Below are positions 26,410 to 34,636 of a stretch of DNA of 64,000 nt, piece by piece. The notes beneath the pieces were generated by a model. The model worked only from the letters and a program-made list of their open reading frames with translations, searched no databases and was not told the origin of the DNA. The position numbers and the translations under genes were made by a program. Source of the DNA: Streptomyces sp. A 4/2 (GTDB taxonomy: Bacteria > Actinomycetota > Actinomycetes > Streptomycetales > Streptomycetaceae); NCBI RefSeq assembly GCF_940670765.1, contig NZ_CALNVW010000019.1:310001-374000 (forward strand). The letters are read 5' to 3'. Positions within the stretch are counted from its first letter, which is position 1. Every line of letters begins with the position of its first letter.

Positions 26410-27675
26410 GTGACTGAAAAGCACCTGACCGACCAGGTCATTCCCGAACTCCCTTCCCCGCTCTCCCCGGCAGGCTTCGACAGTGAGCCGCTGACTCTCT
26501 GGAACCGCAACTTCCGCTACTTCTTCACCGCCCGTACCGTGGCCCGCTTCGGCGACGGCATGGTGCCCGTCGCCCTCGCCGCAGGGCTGCTGGACACCGG
26601 TCATGGCGCCTCCGCCGTGAGCTTCGCGCTCGGGGCCTGGACGGTGAGCTTCGCCGGGTTCGTCATCGTGGGCGGAGTGCTGGCGGACCGCTTCACCCCT
26701 CGCCGGATGATGGTGCTCGCGGATGCGATGCGCCTCGTCGCCACCACGGTGCTCGCGCTGGTCTTCGTGACGGGCGCGCCGCCGCTCTGGCTCGTGTACG
26801 GGCTGAGCGCGGTCAACGGCCTGGGCGCCGCGCTCTTCCAGCCGGGCGTCGCGAGCATGCTGCCCAAGGTCGTCCCCGACGTGCAGCGCGGCAACGCACT
26901 GCTGCGGGTCGCCGAATCGCTGACGACGATGGCGGGCCCCGCGGTGGCGGGCGCCCTGGCCGGAATGGGCGGCCCCGGCACGGTCTTCGGCCTGAACGCG
27001 GCGACCTTCGCGGTCAGCGGCATCTGCCTCTTCCTGATCCGGATGGCCCCGATGGCCCGCAGTCACGGCGAGTCGCTGGTGGCGGAAATCGTGGGCGGCT
27101 GGAAGGAGTTCAAGGCACGTACCTGGCTCTGGGGTGTCATCGCCGTCTGGACGGTGTACGGGGTGATGGTCCTGGGCCCGCTGATCCCGCTGGAGGCGGT
27201 CGTCGTCACCGGGCGGCACAGCTCCGCGATGTACGGCCTGATGATGACGGTCAACGGCGCGGGCAACGCGGTCGGCGGCCTGATCGCCATGCGCGCCCGC
27301 CCCCGCCGCCCGCTCTTCGCCGGTACCTTCGCCCTCTTCGGGATGATCGCCAACCTGCTGGTCCTGGCCTACGACGTACCGCTGGCGCTGCTCTCCCTGG
27401 GCTTCTTCATCGGCGGTGTGGCGTCCGCGTTCTGGCTGGTGATGTGGTCGACGACGGTCCAGACCCACGTACCGACGGAGGCCCTGAACCGGCTGCACGC
27501 GTACGACGTGGCGGGCTCGATGATCATGCTCGCGGTCGGCCGGGCGCTGGCCGGACCGGTCGCCGACGCGGTCGGTATGAAGCAGGTGCTGGTGACCGGG
27601 GTGGTGATCAACGTGCTGGTGTGCGCGGTGCTGTTCGCGGTCCCGGCGATACGGGGGCTGCGGCGCAAGGTGTAG
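26410..27675 (+). CDS. MFS transporter (drug-efflux type)
   Basis: A 421-residue major facilitator with about twelve membrane spans. The cytoplasmic loop between spans 2 and 3 is VLADRFTPRRMM, and FFTARTVARFGDGMVPVALA marks span 1. The shape resembles the bacterial enterobactin/macrolide exporter group. GTG 26410 is the likely start. The divergent GlxA-type regulator is probably its controller. The substrate is unknown. Confidence 0.88.
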   Translation: MTEKHLTDQVIPELPSPLSPAGFDSEPLTLWNRNFRYFFTARTVARFGDGMVPVALAAGLLDTGHGASAVSFALGAWTVSFAGFVIVGGVLADRFTPRRMMVLADAMRLVATTVLALVFVTGAPPLWLVYGLSAVNGLGAALFQPGVASMLPKVVPDVQRGNALLRVAESLTTMAGPAVAGALAGMGGPGTVFGLNAATFAVSGICLFLIRMAPMARSHGESLVAEIVGGWKEFKARTWLWGVIAVWTVYGVMVLGPLIPLEAVVVTGRHSSAMYGLMMTVNGAGNAVGGLIAMRARPRRPLFAGTFALFGMIANLLVLAYDVPLALLSLGFFIGGVASAFWLVMWSTTVQTHVPTEALNRLHAYDVAGSMIMLAVGRALAGPVADAVGMKQVLVTGVVINVLVCAVLFAVPAIRGLRRKV

Positions 27676-27829
27676 GCGCAGGCCGCGGGGCGTGCAGGCC
27701 GTACGGAGGGCGCGCACGCCGTCCGGGTCGCTCAGGGCCGTAACGGTCGCGCAGGCCACTCGGACCCGGTGGCCCGATCGTATCGAAGGCTGTCCCCCGG
27801 GCCACTCGTACGGCCCGGCCGCCCGCGTG

Positions 27830-29146
27830 ATGCTGGGCCGCGTGACGCAGACAAGCGAACATCTCGCCGCCCCCGAACGGCCACCCCTCGGCCGCCGACC
27901 GCGCCTGCACCGCGCCTGGTTCGTCGCCGCGGTGACCTTTGTGACGATCATCGGCGCCGCGGCCTTCGCGTCGCTGCCGGGGCTCCTGATCGATCCGTTG
28001 CATCGGGAGTTCCACTGGTCGCGCGGCACGATCGGCTTCGCGGTCTCGGTGAACCTCGCGCTGTACGGGCTCACGGCGCCGTTCGCCGCGGCCCTGATGG
28101 ACCGCTTCGGGATCCGCCGGGTGGTGGCGGTCGCGCTCACCGTCATCGCGGTCGGCTCGGTGCTGACGGTGTGGATGACGGCCGCCTGGCAGCTGATCCT
28201 CTACTGGGGCGTCCTGGTCGGTCTGGGCAGCGGCTCGATGGCGCTGGCGTTCGCGGCTACGGTCACCAACCGTTGGTTCGTCGCCAAGAGGGGCCTGGTC
28301 ACCGGCGTCCTCACCGCGGCGGGCGCCTCCGGCCAACTGGTCTTCCTACCGTTCCTGTCCTGGCTGGTCGAACACCACGGCTGGCGCCCGGCCGCGGTCA
28401 CCGTGGCACTGGCGGCGCTCGCGGTGGTGCCGCTGGTCTGGATCCTGCTGCGCGACCATCCGGCGGACGTCGGCCAATCTCCCTACGGTGCAACAGAGTT
28501 CGTACCGAAGCCGCCGTCGGCCACGGGTGCGGCCCGCCGTACCCTGGACGTGTTGTTCCGGGCGGCCCGTACGGGGCCGTTCTGGCTGCTGGCCGGTACG
28601 TTCGCGATCTGCGGCGCGTCCACCAACGGCCTGGTGAAGACCCACTTCGTCCCGGCCGCCCACGACCACGGCATGCCCGTCACGGCCGCCGCCTCGCTGC
28701 TCGCGGTGATCGGCGTCTTCGACATCATGGGCACGATCGCGTCGGGCTGGTTCACCGACCGCTTCGAGTCCCGCCGGCTGCTGGCGGTCTACTACGCGCT
28801 GCGCGGCATCTCGCTGCTCTTCCTCCCGATGCTGCTCGCTCCGTCCGTCCACCCGCCGATGGTCTTCTTCATCGTCTTCTACGGCCTCGACTGGGTGGCC
28901 ACGGTCCCGCCGACCATCGCCCTCTGCCGTGAGCACTACGGCGAGGACAGCGCGATCGTCTTCGGCTGGGTGCTGGCCTCGCACCAGGTGGGCGCGGCAC
29001 TGGTCGCGTACCTGGGCGGTCTGGCGCGGGACGTCTTCGGCTCGTACGACGTGATCTGGTACGCGTCGGGGGCGCTCTGCGCGGCGGCGGCGCTGATGGC
29101 ACTGGTGATCAGGCAGCGGCCGGTGATGGCAGTCGCGGCGGGCTGA
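27830..29146 (+). CDS. MFS transporter (monocarboxylate/oxalate-formate type)
   Basis: A 438-residue major facilitator with about twelve spans; the signature loops are MDRFGIRRV and WFTDRFESRRL. NRWFVAKRGLVTGVLTAAGASGQL is typical of the monocarboxylate-like branch. ATG 27830 or GTG 27842 could be the start. The 3' end is of special interest, because parts of its last 500 bp reappear at 33157-33326 on the far side of a 4-kb accessory segment. No catabolic operator is seen upstream. Confidence 0.88.
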   Translation: MLGRVTQTSEHLAAPERPPLGRRPRLHRAWFVAAVTFVTIIGAAAFASLPGLLIDPLHREFHWSRGTIGFAVSVNLALYGLTAPFAAALMDRFGIRRVVAVALTVIAVGSVLTVWMTAAWQLILYWGVLVGLGSGSMALAFAATVTNRWFVAKRGLVTGVLTAAGASGQLVFLPFLSWLVEHHGWRPAAVTVALAALAVVPLVWILLRDHPADVGQSPYGATEFVPKPPSATGAARRTLDVLFRAARTGPFWLLAGTFAICGASTNGLVKTHFVPAAHDHGMPVTAAASLLAVIGVFDIMGTIASGWFTDRFESRRLLAVYYALRGISLLFLPMLLAPSVHPPMVFFIVFYGLDWVATVPPTIALCREHYGEDSAIVFGWVLASHQVGAALVAYLGGLARDVFGSYDVIWYASGALCAAAALMALVIRQRPVMAVAAG

Positions 29147-29164
29147 AACCTAGAGGGGGGGGAG

Positions 29165-29188
29165 CTCCTCAGGCCGAGAAGCGGCTGC
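29165..29188. repeat. copy of the flavin reductase 3' end
   Basis: The stretch starting at the TCA of 29169-29171 matches the stop region of the flavin reductase gene (33364 onward) at about 18 of 20 positions. It would encode RFSA-stop in place of RFTA-stop. It ends where the methyltransferase gene begins. Confidence 0.6.
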
Positions 29189-29194
29189 CCGGGT

Positions 29195-30376
29195 TCATGC
29201 ACCGAGGTTCCAGCGTCGGCCGTCCGGTGCGTACCAGGCGTGCACATGGCCGTCCGGTGCACGAGTGATTCCGTAACGGGACTGGTCGGGCATCCCTTGC
29301 TCGGTCCACCACCTCCAGGCAGCTTCGACCTCCTCCCACAGCTCTCCGGGGCCGCCCCAGGTGACGGTCGCGCCTCCGTGTGGCGCTGTCAGCGGTGTGC
29401 GCGCCCATGCTCCGTCCGGTGTCTGGAGTTGCAGAGCGGTCCGGCCGTCGTCGTCGATGTGGTAGACGAGTTCGGCGTCAGGCAGGGTGAAACCGAGCAG
29501 CAGCCGGAACGGGTAGCAGCCACGGATGTCGGTGGCCGTCACCACGGTCGGTCGCGTTCCGGTCTCCGTCGCGTACGGCGCGCGTTGACGGTTCGGGTAG
29601 GTCGTGGGTGCGCTCCGTGCGGGCATGAAGCGCCCGCTCGTGCGGGTGTAGTGCCCGGTTGCCGTGCCGTCCGCTTCGACGGCGAGGCGGACGATCCCCC
29701 CGTCGATCCCGCACGCGAGGTCGGTGAGGACGAACCCGCCCGGCTCTGTCTGCTCGATCCACGCATCCGGGATCCGGGGCACCGAGCACGTGGCAATGAT
29801 CCGGTCGAACCGTCCCCCTCCCGGGAAGCCGCTCTGCCCGTCTCCGACTGCGAGGTGCGGATGGAAGCCCAGCTGTCCGAGACGGGTCCGCGCGAGCTGT
29901 ACGAAGTCCGGGTCCACGTCGACGGAGTGCACCAGATGGTCAGCGAGGCGGGCAGAGAGCAGGCCCGCGTTGTATCCGGTACCCGTTCCGATTTCCAGGA
30001 CGCGCTGCCCGTCCTGCACCGACAGGTCGTCCAGCATTCCCGCCATCAGGCTCGGCAGAGTGCTGGACGACGTGGGGATCCCCGTCCACGCCTGGTCATC
30101 CACCTTCTCGGCCGAAGCCGGGTCGAGGGCCGTGACGAGCGTGCGGTCGCGGTAGACATCCTCAAGCCCGCCCTCGTGGACGGTGTGCCGCAGGCGCCAC
30201 ACCGTGATGCCCCTGGCATTGGTCTCCTGTTCGTACCAGCGGGGCACGAGAACGTGCCGGGGGACCTTGGAGAACGCCTCGGCCCACTGCGGCGTGCGGA
30301 TCACGCCGGCCTTGGCCAGTTCGTCGGAGAGCACGGCCAGGTGCGGTCGTGCGATGTCGGCAGCTGACTGATTCAC
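29195..30376 (-). CDS. isoaspartate-type methyltransferase of an ATP-grasp peptide-maturation locus
   Basis: A 393-residue SAM-dependent methyltransferase related to protein-L-isoaspartate O-methyltransferase. The SAM site is VLEIGTGTGYNAGLLSARLA (about 110-129), preceded by TSSSTLPSLMAGML, and followed by a long C-terminal part with repeated aromatic residues and WYAPDGRRW. In graspetide-type clusters such a methyltransferase acts on a peptide modified by an ATP-grasp enzyme. GTG 30376 follows AAGGAG and overlaps the stop of the relic ATP-grasp gene (GTGA). The upstream enzyme is broken here, so this gene has probably lost its natural substrate unless it acts elsewhere. Confidence 0.82.
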   Translation of the reverse strand: MNQSAADIARPHLAVLSDELAKAGVIRTPQWAEAFSKVPRHVLVPRWYEQETNARGITVWRLRHTVHEGGLEDVYRDRTLVTALDPASAEKVDDQAWTGIPTSSSTLPSLMAGMLDDLSVQDGQRVLEIGTGTGYNAGLLSARLADHLVHSVDVDPDFVQLARTRLGQLGFHPHLAVGDGQSGFPGGGRFDRIIATCSVPRIPDAWIEQTEPGGFVLTDLACGIDGGIVRLAVEADGTATGHYTRTSGRFMPARSAPTTYPNRQRAPYATETGTRPTVVTATDIRGCYPFRLLLGFTLPDAELVYHIDDDGRTALQLQTPDGAWARTPLTAPHGGATVTWGGPGELWEEVEAAWRWWTEQGMPDQSRYGITRAPDGHVHAWYAPDGRRWNLGA

Positions 30377-30790
30377 GCGGCTGCTCCTTGCAGTTCGTCG
30401 GCGATGGCTTCCGCGATCGGCAGATCCGTGGCGTGCGCGATCCAGTCCCCCGTACCTCGGCCGCGAAGGCCCGTACGGATTCAGGTCGGTTGGTGATGAG
30501 GGTCGGAGCGATCCGCAGGCCGGCTTCCCGGGCTGCGGCCAGCTGGACCGGCTTGTACTCGGCGCGGGACATGGCAGCTGGGTTGCTGACCCACCGGCAG
30601 CCCACCAGAGCAGTGATGACCCCGCCGAGCCCGGCGCGGCCTGCGCGGCGGCGAAACGCCGCTCAGGCCCGGACATGTCTTCGGGGAAGGAGAATCCTCC
30701 CGGCGCCCGGAAGTAGACAGCGTCGATGTCCATCGCGCCTCGTTCGTCGTCGCGGTGACCGCACTCGGTGGCCAGGGGCCCGCACGGCCG
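30373..30790 (-). pseudogene. decayed ATP-grasp peptide maturase
   Basis: Three pieces of one protein family lie in order but in different frames. The first, MDIDAVYFRAPGGFSFPED (from 30733), continues to about 30638. After a frameshift the second piece reads GLGGVITALVGCRW and EYKPVQLAAA, ending with ESVRAFAAEVRG near 30450. The third, DLPIAEAIADEL, runs to the stop at 30373. This matches the start and end of ATP-grasp RiPP maturases; roughly 150 central residues with the ATP-grasp catalytic core and the first 60-80 residues are gone. No precursor peptide gene is visible where one would be expected. Confidence 0.75.
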
Positions 30791-30827
30791 CTGCCGCTGC
30801 TTCCTTGCAGGGGAGCGACCCGATCCC

Positions 30828-31601
30828 TCACTGACGTGTAGTCGAGTACCGCTCAATGCTCGCGCGGCCTGTCGACCGGTCGAGTAGACGCAGCTCCCAC
30901 GGGCCCGTGTTCACATCGAATTCCTTGCCGAACCCGACCCACTTGCCCGCCATCCGTCGGCCTGTCGGCTCGACGAGTAGCTGAATCGCACCGTGGTACC
31001 GGGCGCCCTGGTAGTACCCGTTGGCCGCCGTCTGCTCGGTCCACGTACCGGTGACGACGTTCCGGTCAACGGTGAGGTCCAGGGACAACGGACTGTCCGG
31101 GTTGGTCGATGCTCCGGGCAGGCTCTGGGCTGTCAGCCGGTTGCCGTGCTGGACGATCACGACGTGATGCTTGCAGCCGTATGTCTCGTCGCGGCTGGAC
31201 GAGTAGAACTCGTACCGGGACAACCAGATGCCCGCGTACTCGCTCTGCGGCTCCGGCTCCGGGCTCGTGGCAGCGTCAGCCGTGCCGATTTCCCCAGCCT
31301 CCATGTCGTGACCTCCCGCGCCGTCTGAATGGATGCGTGCCATCGGGATCGCGAACCCCAGCAGTTCAGGGGTGCGGCCGGTGAACCGCTTCAGCGCCCG
31401 TGCGTACAGCGGGCGGCACGTCTTGGTCTCCCCGGACTCCCAGCGCTGCACGAGTCGCTTGGAAGCGTCGTTCGGTTCCCCAAGTTCCTCGCCCGTGCCC
31501 CGCAGGCCCTGGGCGAACTCGTCTTGGCTCAGGTTCATCGACTTGCGTACGGAGGTCAGCACGTCGTTGGGGATTCGCTCATGCTCGGCCGCAGTTGTCA
31601 T
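30828..31601 (-). CDS. XRE-family regulator with C-terminal sensor-like domain
   Basis: A 257-residue protein. Residues about 13-75 hold a helix-turn-helix (RKSMNLSQDEFAQGL, then LVQRWESGETKTCRPLY). A linker rich in E and P leads to a beta-rich C-terminal domain (YAGIWLSRYEFYSS ... GTWTEQTAANGYYQGARYHG) that resembles a small barrel, perhaps for ligand sensing. Such regulators sit beside ATP-grasp peptide-maturation genes in Streptomyces. It is divergent from the two small genes at 31732, and the gap has repeated TGAC-type sites. It may still control both sides. Confidence 0.8.
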   Translation of the reverse strand: MTTAAEHERIPNDVLTSVRKSMNLSQDEFAQGLRGTGEELGEPNDASKRLVQRWESGETKTCRPLYARALKRFTGRTPELLGFAIPMARIHSDGAGGHDMEAGEIGTADAATSPEPEPQSEYAGIWLSRYEFYSSSRDETYGCKHHVVIVQHGNRLTAQSLPGASTNPDSPLSLDLTVDRNVVTGTWTEQTAANGYYQGARYHGAIQLLVEPTGRRMAGKWVGFGKEFDVNTGPWELRLLDRSTGRASIERYSTTRQ

Positions 31602-31631
31602 GATCCGAGGGTAGCCACGTCACGCCTCCAA

Positions 31632-31664
31632 TGACACCGGTTTGACGCCTTCGGCGTGACACCG
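31632..31664. promoter_or_regulatory. repeated TGACACCG sites in the divergent gap
   Basis: TGACACCG occurs at 31632-31639 and 31657-31664, with ACGCC-TTC-GGCGT between and further TGAC-type steps downstream. Helical spacing (25 bp) suggests paired regulator sites for the adjacent XRE protein. Confidence 0.4.
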
Positions 31665-31731
31665 ACATGACGTCCGAGGGACGCCTTGAACGTCGCCGCA
31701 ATGGTCACGCCCGATGCGGAACATGGACGTC

Positions 31732-31926
31732 ATGTCCATCAGCATCAGCGCTTACCTGGTGAGAGTCGACGGCACTCGGACCGAGCCACGAACCCTGTAC
31801 GAGGGGGAGGGCGGGGAGCCTCTCGCTACTGGTCTCATGCCGCCGTGCCTGTGTCCCAGGTGTGCGGGTGGACGACGTGACCGGAGCACCACGGAACCCC
31901 AATTACGTGGAGGTAAGCCAGCATGA
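31732..31926 (+). CDS. small hypothetical protein with CxCPRC motif
   Basis: A 64-residue protein. The N-terminal strand-like part SISAYLVRVDGTRTEPRTLY is followed by PPCLCPRCAGG, which could bind a metal. Small Streptomyces proteins of this shape usually precede a glycine-rich-domain-like gene, as here: the stop overlaps the next ATG (ATGA, 31923-31926). ATG 31732 is chosen because SISISAYLVR is the conserved start; in-frame ATGs at 31714 and 31723 are possible. No function is known to me. Confidence 0.65.
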   Translation: MSISISAYLVRVDGTRTEPRTLYEGEGGEPLATGLMPPCLCPRCAGGRRDRSTTEPQLRGGKPA

Positions 31927-32423
31927 GCACGGTAGTAGTGATTCGCGATCCGAAGGCGTACGTCACCCCGGACGTGTGGGAGCGGGAGGTGGCCCTCCTC
32001 CTCCGCAACCCGGAGAACACGCGCGAACTGGCAGAAGCCAAGTTCGGGCAGGCCATCGCCTACCTGGTCACGTGCGGTGAGAACCCGGACCTTCTCATGG
32101 GCCCGTCCGGGCAGGTGGACGAGGCCTGGCACTCATTCATGCTCGACTCGATCCCGTACCACCACTTCACCAACCGGCACTTCGGCCGCTACATCCACCA
32201 CGTTCCGGAGCTTCCCGGTGCGACGGCGGGGGTCCAGTGCGTCAGCGACGACAAGGCGACGCGGGACGGGCACGACTCCGAGACCGGCGGCCCGCTCGTT
32301 CTGGAACAGACGATCAAGGCCATCAAGGCGGCCGGGTTCGAGATCGACGCCGACCTGTGGGGCATGGAGAACGCGGCCGACTGCAACCAGTGCCACGCCG
32401 GGTGCCACGACTCGCCCAAGTAG
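31923..32423 (+). CDS. glycine-rich-domain-containing-like protein
   Basis: A 166-residue soluble protein. The central part VDEAWHSFMLDSIPYHHFTN, followed by a histidine-rich segment (RYIHHVP), matches the conserved core of the plant and bacterial GRDP-like family, whose function in bacteria is unknown. The C-terminus ends with CNQCHAGCHDSPK, a compact Cys/His pattern that could bind metal or be a modified tail. The start overlaps the preceding small gene, so both products are probably made together. Confidence 0.7.
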   Translation: MSTVVVIRDPKAYVTPDVWEREVALLLRNPENTRELAEAKFGQAIAYLVTCGENPDLLMGPSGQVDEAWHSFMLDSIPYHHFTNRHFGRYIHHVPELPGATAGVQCVSDDKATRDGHDSETGGPLVLEQTIKAIKAAGFEIDADLWGMENAADCNQCHAGCHDSPK

Positions 32424-32497
32424 CAACACACAGCATGTGAGTTGGGGCCTACTCCGTACGTTGGGGGTGGGCCCCTTTTGCCGGAAAGGATCACCGC

Positions 32498-33154
32498 ATG
32501 TCATTGGCTGAGTCCTGGGACAGGTACGCGGTCGGGAGCAAGCCACGCAGGACAGTGAACGCCAAGGGCGAAACGACCTGGCTGAACTGGACCCAGTACG
32601 CCGATCACGGGCCGAACGAGAGCGTTCTGGGTCCCGTGGCCGGACGTCGGGTTCTGGAACTCGGCTCGGGGAGCGGTAGCAACCTCGCGCACCTCGTGAC
32701 GCTTGGCGCGACTGGCCAAGGGGTGGACATCGCCCCCGCCCGAGAGGCGGTCGCGCGGGAACACTGGGGCAGTCTGCCCGGCCTTGAGTTCCGTACGGCG
32801 GAGGCGACGGCGTTCCTGAACGAGACGGACGAGACGTTCGATGTCGTGCTCTCGATCTTCGGCGCTGTGTGGTTCGTCGATCCGGACACCCTGCTCCCGC
32901 TGATCCGCTCGCGTATGGCGCCAGGAGGCATCCTGGCCTTTTCGCATGTGCCTCCGGGCGGCCAGGGGCCCAAGCCCGCCAGAGCCGGACTGCGGTACGA
33001 CCGCACCTCGGACGAGTGGGGACACATCCTGACGGTGTACGGCTTCTCTGACGTGCGTGTGTCTCTGATCGACCCGCCAGAGGGCAGGGCCGTGGGCACG
33101 ATGCTTGTCCGCGCCTTGGCGGGCTCCCTACGGTGCGCCGGAGCTCGTGAGTAG
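32498..33154 (+). CDS. class I SAM-dependent methyltransferase
   Basis: A 218-residue methyltransferase with the SAM motif VLELGSGSGSNLAHL (about 52-66), acidic motif GVDIAPA and LSIFGAVWFVDPDTLLPL. The substrate is unknown; relatives appear in Streptomyces peptide and secondary-metabolite loci. It ends two bases before the copied MFS sequence, so the last residues (GSLRCAGARE) may have been created by the junction. GGAAAGGA precedes the ATG. Confidence 0.82.
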   Translation: MSLAESWDRYAVGSKPRRTVNAKGETTWLNWTQYADHGPNESVLGPVAGRRVLELGSGSGSNLAHLVTLGATGQGVDIAPAREAVAREHWGSLPGLEFRTAEATAFLNETDETFDVVLSIFGAVWFVDPDTLLPLIRSRMAPGGILAFSHVPPGGQGPKPARAGLRYDRTSDEWGHILTVYGFSDVRVSLIDPPEGRAVGTMLVRALAGSLRCAGARE

Positions 33155-33156
33155 CC

Positions 33157-33326
33157 GCCGCCCACGACCACGGCATGCCCGTCACGGCCGCTGCTTCGGT
33201 GCGCTGGCGCGGGACGTGTTCGGCTCGTACGACGTGATCTGGTACGCGTCGGGGGCGCTCTGCGCGGCGGCGCTGATGGCACTGGTGATCAGGCAGCGGC
33301 CGGTGGCGGCAGTCGCGGCGGGCTGA
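33157..33326 (+). pseudogene. partial duplicate of the 3' end of the MFS gene at 27830
   Basis: The first 35 bp equal 28655-28689 of the MFS gene. After a deletion of about 320 bp, 33206-33326 matches 29023-29146 nearly base for base, with a missing triplet and a few substitutions, and ends with the same VAVAAG-type codons and TGA. There is no start or reading frame through the joint. It marks the right end of the accessory segment. Confidence 0.9.
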
Positions 33327-33363
33327 AGGGTGAGGCGGGCCGAGGCCTGAGGAGGCAGCCCCC

Positions 33364-33972
33364 TCAGGCCGTGAAGCGGCCGAACTTCCCCTGGTGGAAC
33401 AGCAGCGGCGCACCCTCGCCCGTGCCGCCCAGTGCCTCCACCCGGCCCACCACGATCAGGTGGTCGCCGCCCGTGTGCACGGCGTGGATGCGGCAGTCGA
33501 TCCAGGCCGGTACGTCCGCGAGCAGCGGTGCGCCCGTCACGGGTGCGGGGGTGTGGACGACGCCCGCGAACTTGTCCGCGCCGCTCACCGCGAAGCCGCG
33601 GCACAGTGGGCCCTGGTCCGCGCCCAGGATGTTGACGCAGAAGGTTCCGGCGCGGGCGATGCGGGGCCAGGTCGTCGACGTACGGGCGACCATGAACGCG
33701 ACCAGTGGCGGGTCCAGGGACAGTGAGGCGAACGACTGGCAGGCGAAGCCGGTCGGGCCGTCGGCGTCGGTGGCCGTGATGACCGTGACGCCGCTGGCGA
33801 AGTTGCCCAGTACGCGGCGGAATTCGGCCGGGTCGACCGGCAGCCGCTCGTCGTCCGCGACGGCCCGCAGGTCGGGGCGGGGGAGCGGGTCGACCGGCTG
33901 TGCCGTCGTCGGGGCGCCCACGGACCTGAGGTATCGGACGGCGGTGACCGCCATCCCTGCGTGTCCCATCAC
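33364..33972 (-). CDS. flavin reductase family protein
   Basis: A 202-residue flavin reductase of the HpaC/FMN-binding split-barrel type, which supplies reduced flavin to a partner monooxygenase or may itself be NAD(P)H-dependent. The fold signature is FASGVTVITATDADGPTGFA (about 53-72) followed by FASLSLDPPLVAFMV and CVNILG. GTG 33972, directly followed by ATG 33969, is the most upstream start; GGAGGA lies unusually close. An operator of the CTGACG type is 13 bp upstream, which links it to the catabolic regulon. The oxygenase partner is not adjacent. Confidence 0.88.
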   Translation of the reverse strand: MMGHAGMAVTAVRYLRSVGAPTTAQPVDPLPRPDLRAVADDERLPVDPAEFRRVLGNFASGVTVITATDADGPTGFACQSFASLSLDPPLVAFMVARTSTTWPRIARAGTFCVNILGADQGPLCRGFAVSGADKFAGVVHTPAPVTGAPLLADVPAWIDCRIHAVHTGGDHLIVVGRVEALGGTGEGAPLLFHQGKFGRFTA

Positions 33973-33985
33973 TCCTCCATTGAAG

Positions 33986-34000
33986 CTGACGGTGCGTCAG
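33986..34000. promoter_or_regulatory. CTGACG-type palindromic operator (site 4)
   Basis: CTGACGGTGCGTCAG, 13 bp upstream of the flavin reductase start. The arms are a full 6-bp match. Confidence 0.75.
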
Positions 34001-34073
34001 ATGGGAACCCCCGGGCGCCCGGACGGCTTGTGGGGGTACCTGTCGGCGTTGCCCTGAGTCTGTGTCATCATCC

Positions 34074-34095
34074 TTTCACTAACACGTTAGTGAAA
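34074..34095. promoter_or_regulatory. GntR-operon operator
   Basis: TTTCACTAAC and GTTAGTGAAA are perfect 10-bp arms separated by AC. The right arm ends a few bases before the GntR gene and touches its ribosome-binding site, as expected for an autoregulated YtrA-type repressor. Confidence 0.75.
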
Positions 34096-34105
34096 GAGGG
34101 TGGAG

Positions 34106-34636
34106 ATGGTCGCATTCCGGATCGACCGGCACAGCGGGGTCGCCACGTACCTGCAGATCGTCCATCAGGTGAAGACCGCGCTGCGCCTCGGTGCACTGGA
34201 GCCGGGGGACCGGCTCCCCACGACCCGGCAGGTGGTGGAGGCCACCGCGATCAACCCCAACACCGTGCTCAAGGCCTACCGCGAGCTGGAGCGGGAAGGG
34301 CTCGTCGAGCCACGGCCCGGCAAGGGGACCTTCGTGTCCCGCTCGCTCTCCAGACCGGAGGCCGCGGCGGGCTCCCCGCTCCGCGCGGAGCTTGCCGACT
34401 GGCTGGCGCGGGCCCGCGAGGCCGGGCTCGAACGCGAGGACGTGACGGCCCTGGTGGCCGACGCGCTGGACGAGAGCCATCCGCGTACCCAGAACATCCC
34501 GCGCTCCCAGGGCACCCCGCGTTCCCAGGACTCCCCGCGCTCGTCGAAGCCGCGCTCATCGAAGCCGCGCTCATCGAAGCCGGGCTCATCGAAGCCGGAC
34601 TCGTCGGAGCCGGACTCATTGGAGGAAGAAGAGTGA
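34106..34636 (+). CDS. GntR-family (YtrA-type) transcriptional regulator
   Basis: A 176-residue repressor. The winged helix is at residues about 10-75 (YLQIVHQVKTALRLGALEPG, then TTRQVVEATAINPNTVLKAYRELE). No large effector domain follows; the tail from about 132 is repetitive (PRSQ and SSKP units). YtrA-type regulators usually control the ABC exporter encoded next to them, which is the arrangement here: GTGA overlap with the ATPase gene (34633-34636). It very probably represses its own operon through the dyad at 34074. Confidence 0.9.
   Translation: MVAFRIDRHSGVATYLQIVHQVKTALRLGALEPGDRLPTTRQVVEATAINPNTVLKAYRELEREGLVEPRPGKGTFVSRSLSRPEAAAGSPLRAELADWLARAREAGLEREDVTALVADALDESHPRTQNIPRSQGTPRSQDSPRSSKPRSSKPRSSKPGSSKPDSSEPDSLEEEE

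Larger units (their letters stand above)
29147..33154. other. inserted accessory segment with duplicated flanks
   Basis: Five intact genes and one relic lie between two copies of the same junction. The left side has the complete MFS gene end followed by about 20 bp that match the 3' end of the flavin reductase gene. The right side has a shortened copy of the MFS end followed by the whole flavin reductase gene. This is what would be left if incoming DNA had recombined next to the MFS gene. No integrase, transposase or tRNA border is visible. Confidence 0.7.

Noticed and set aside
29147..33154. Integrative element with attachment sites
   Set aside because: No integrase, transposase, excisionase or tRNA border was found. 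The flanking duplication is of ordinary gene sequence and is unequal in length.
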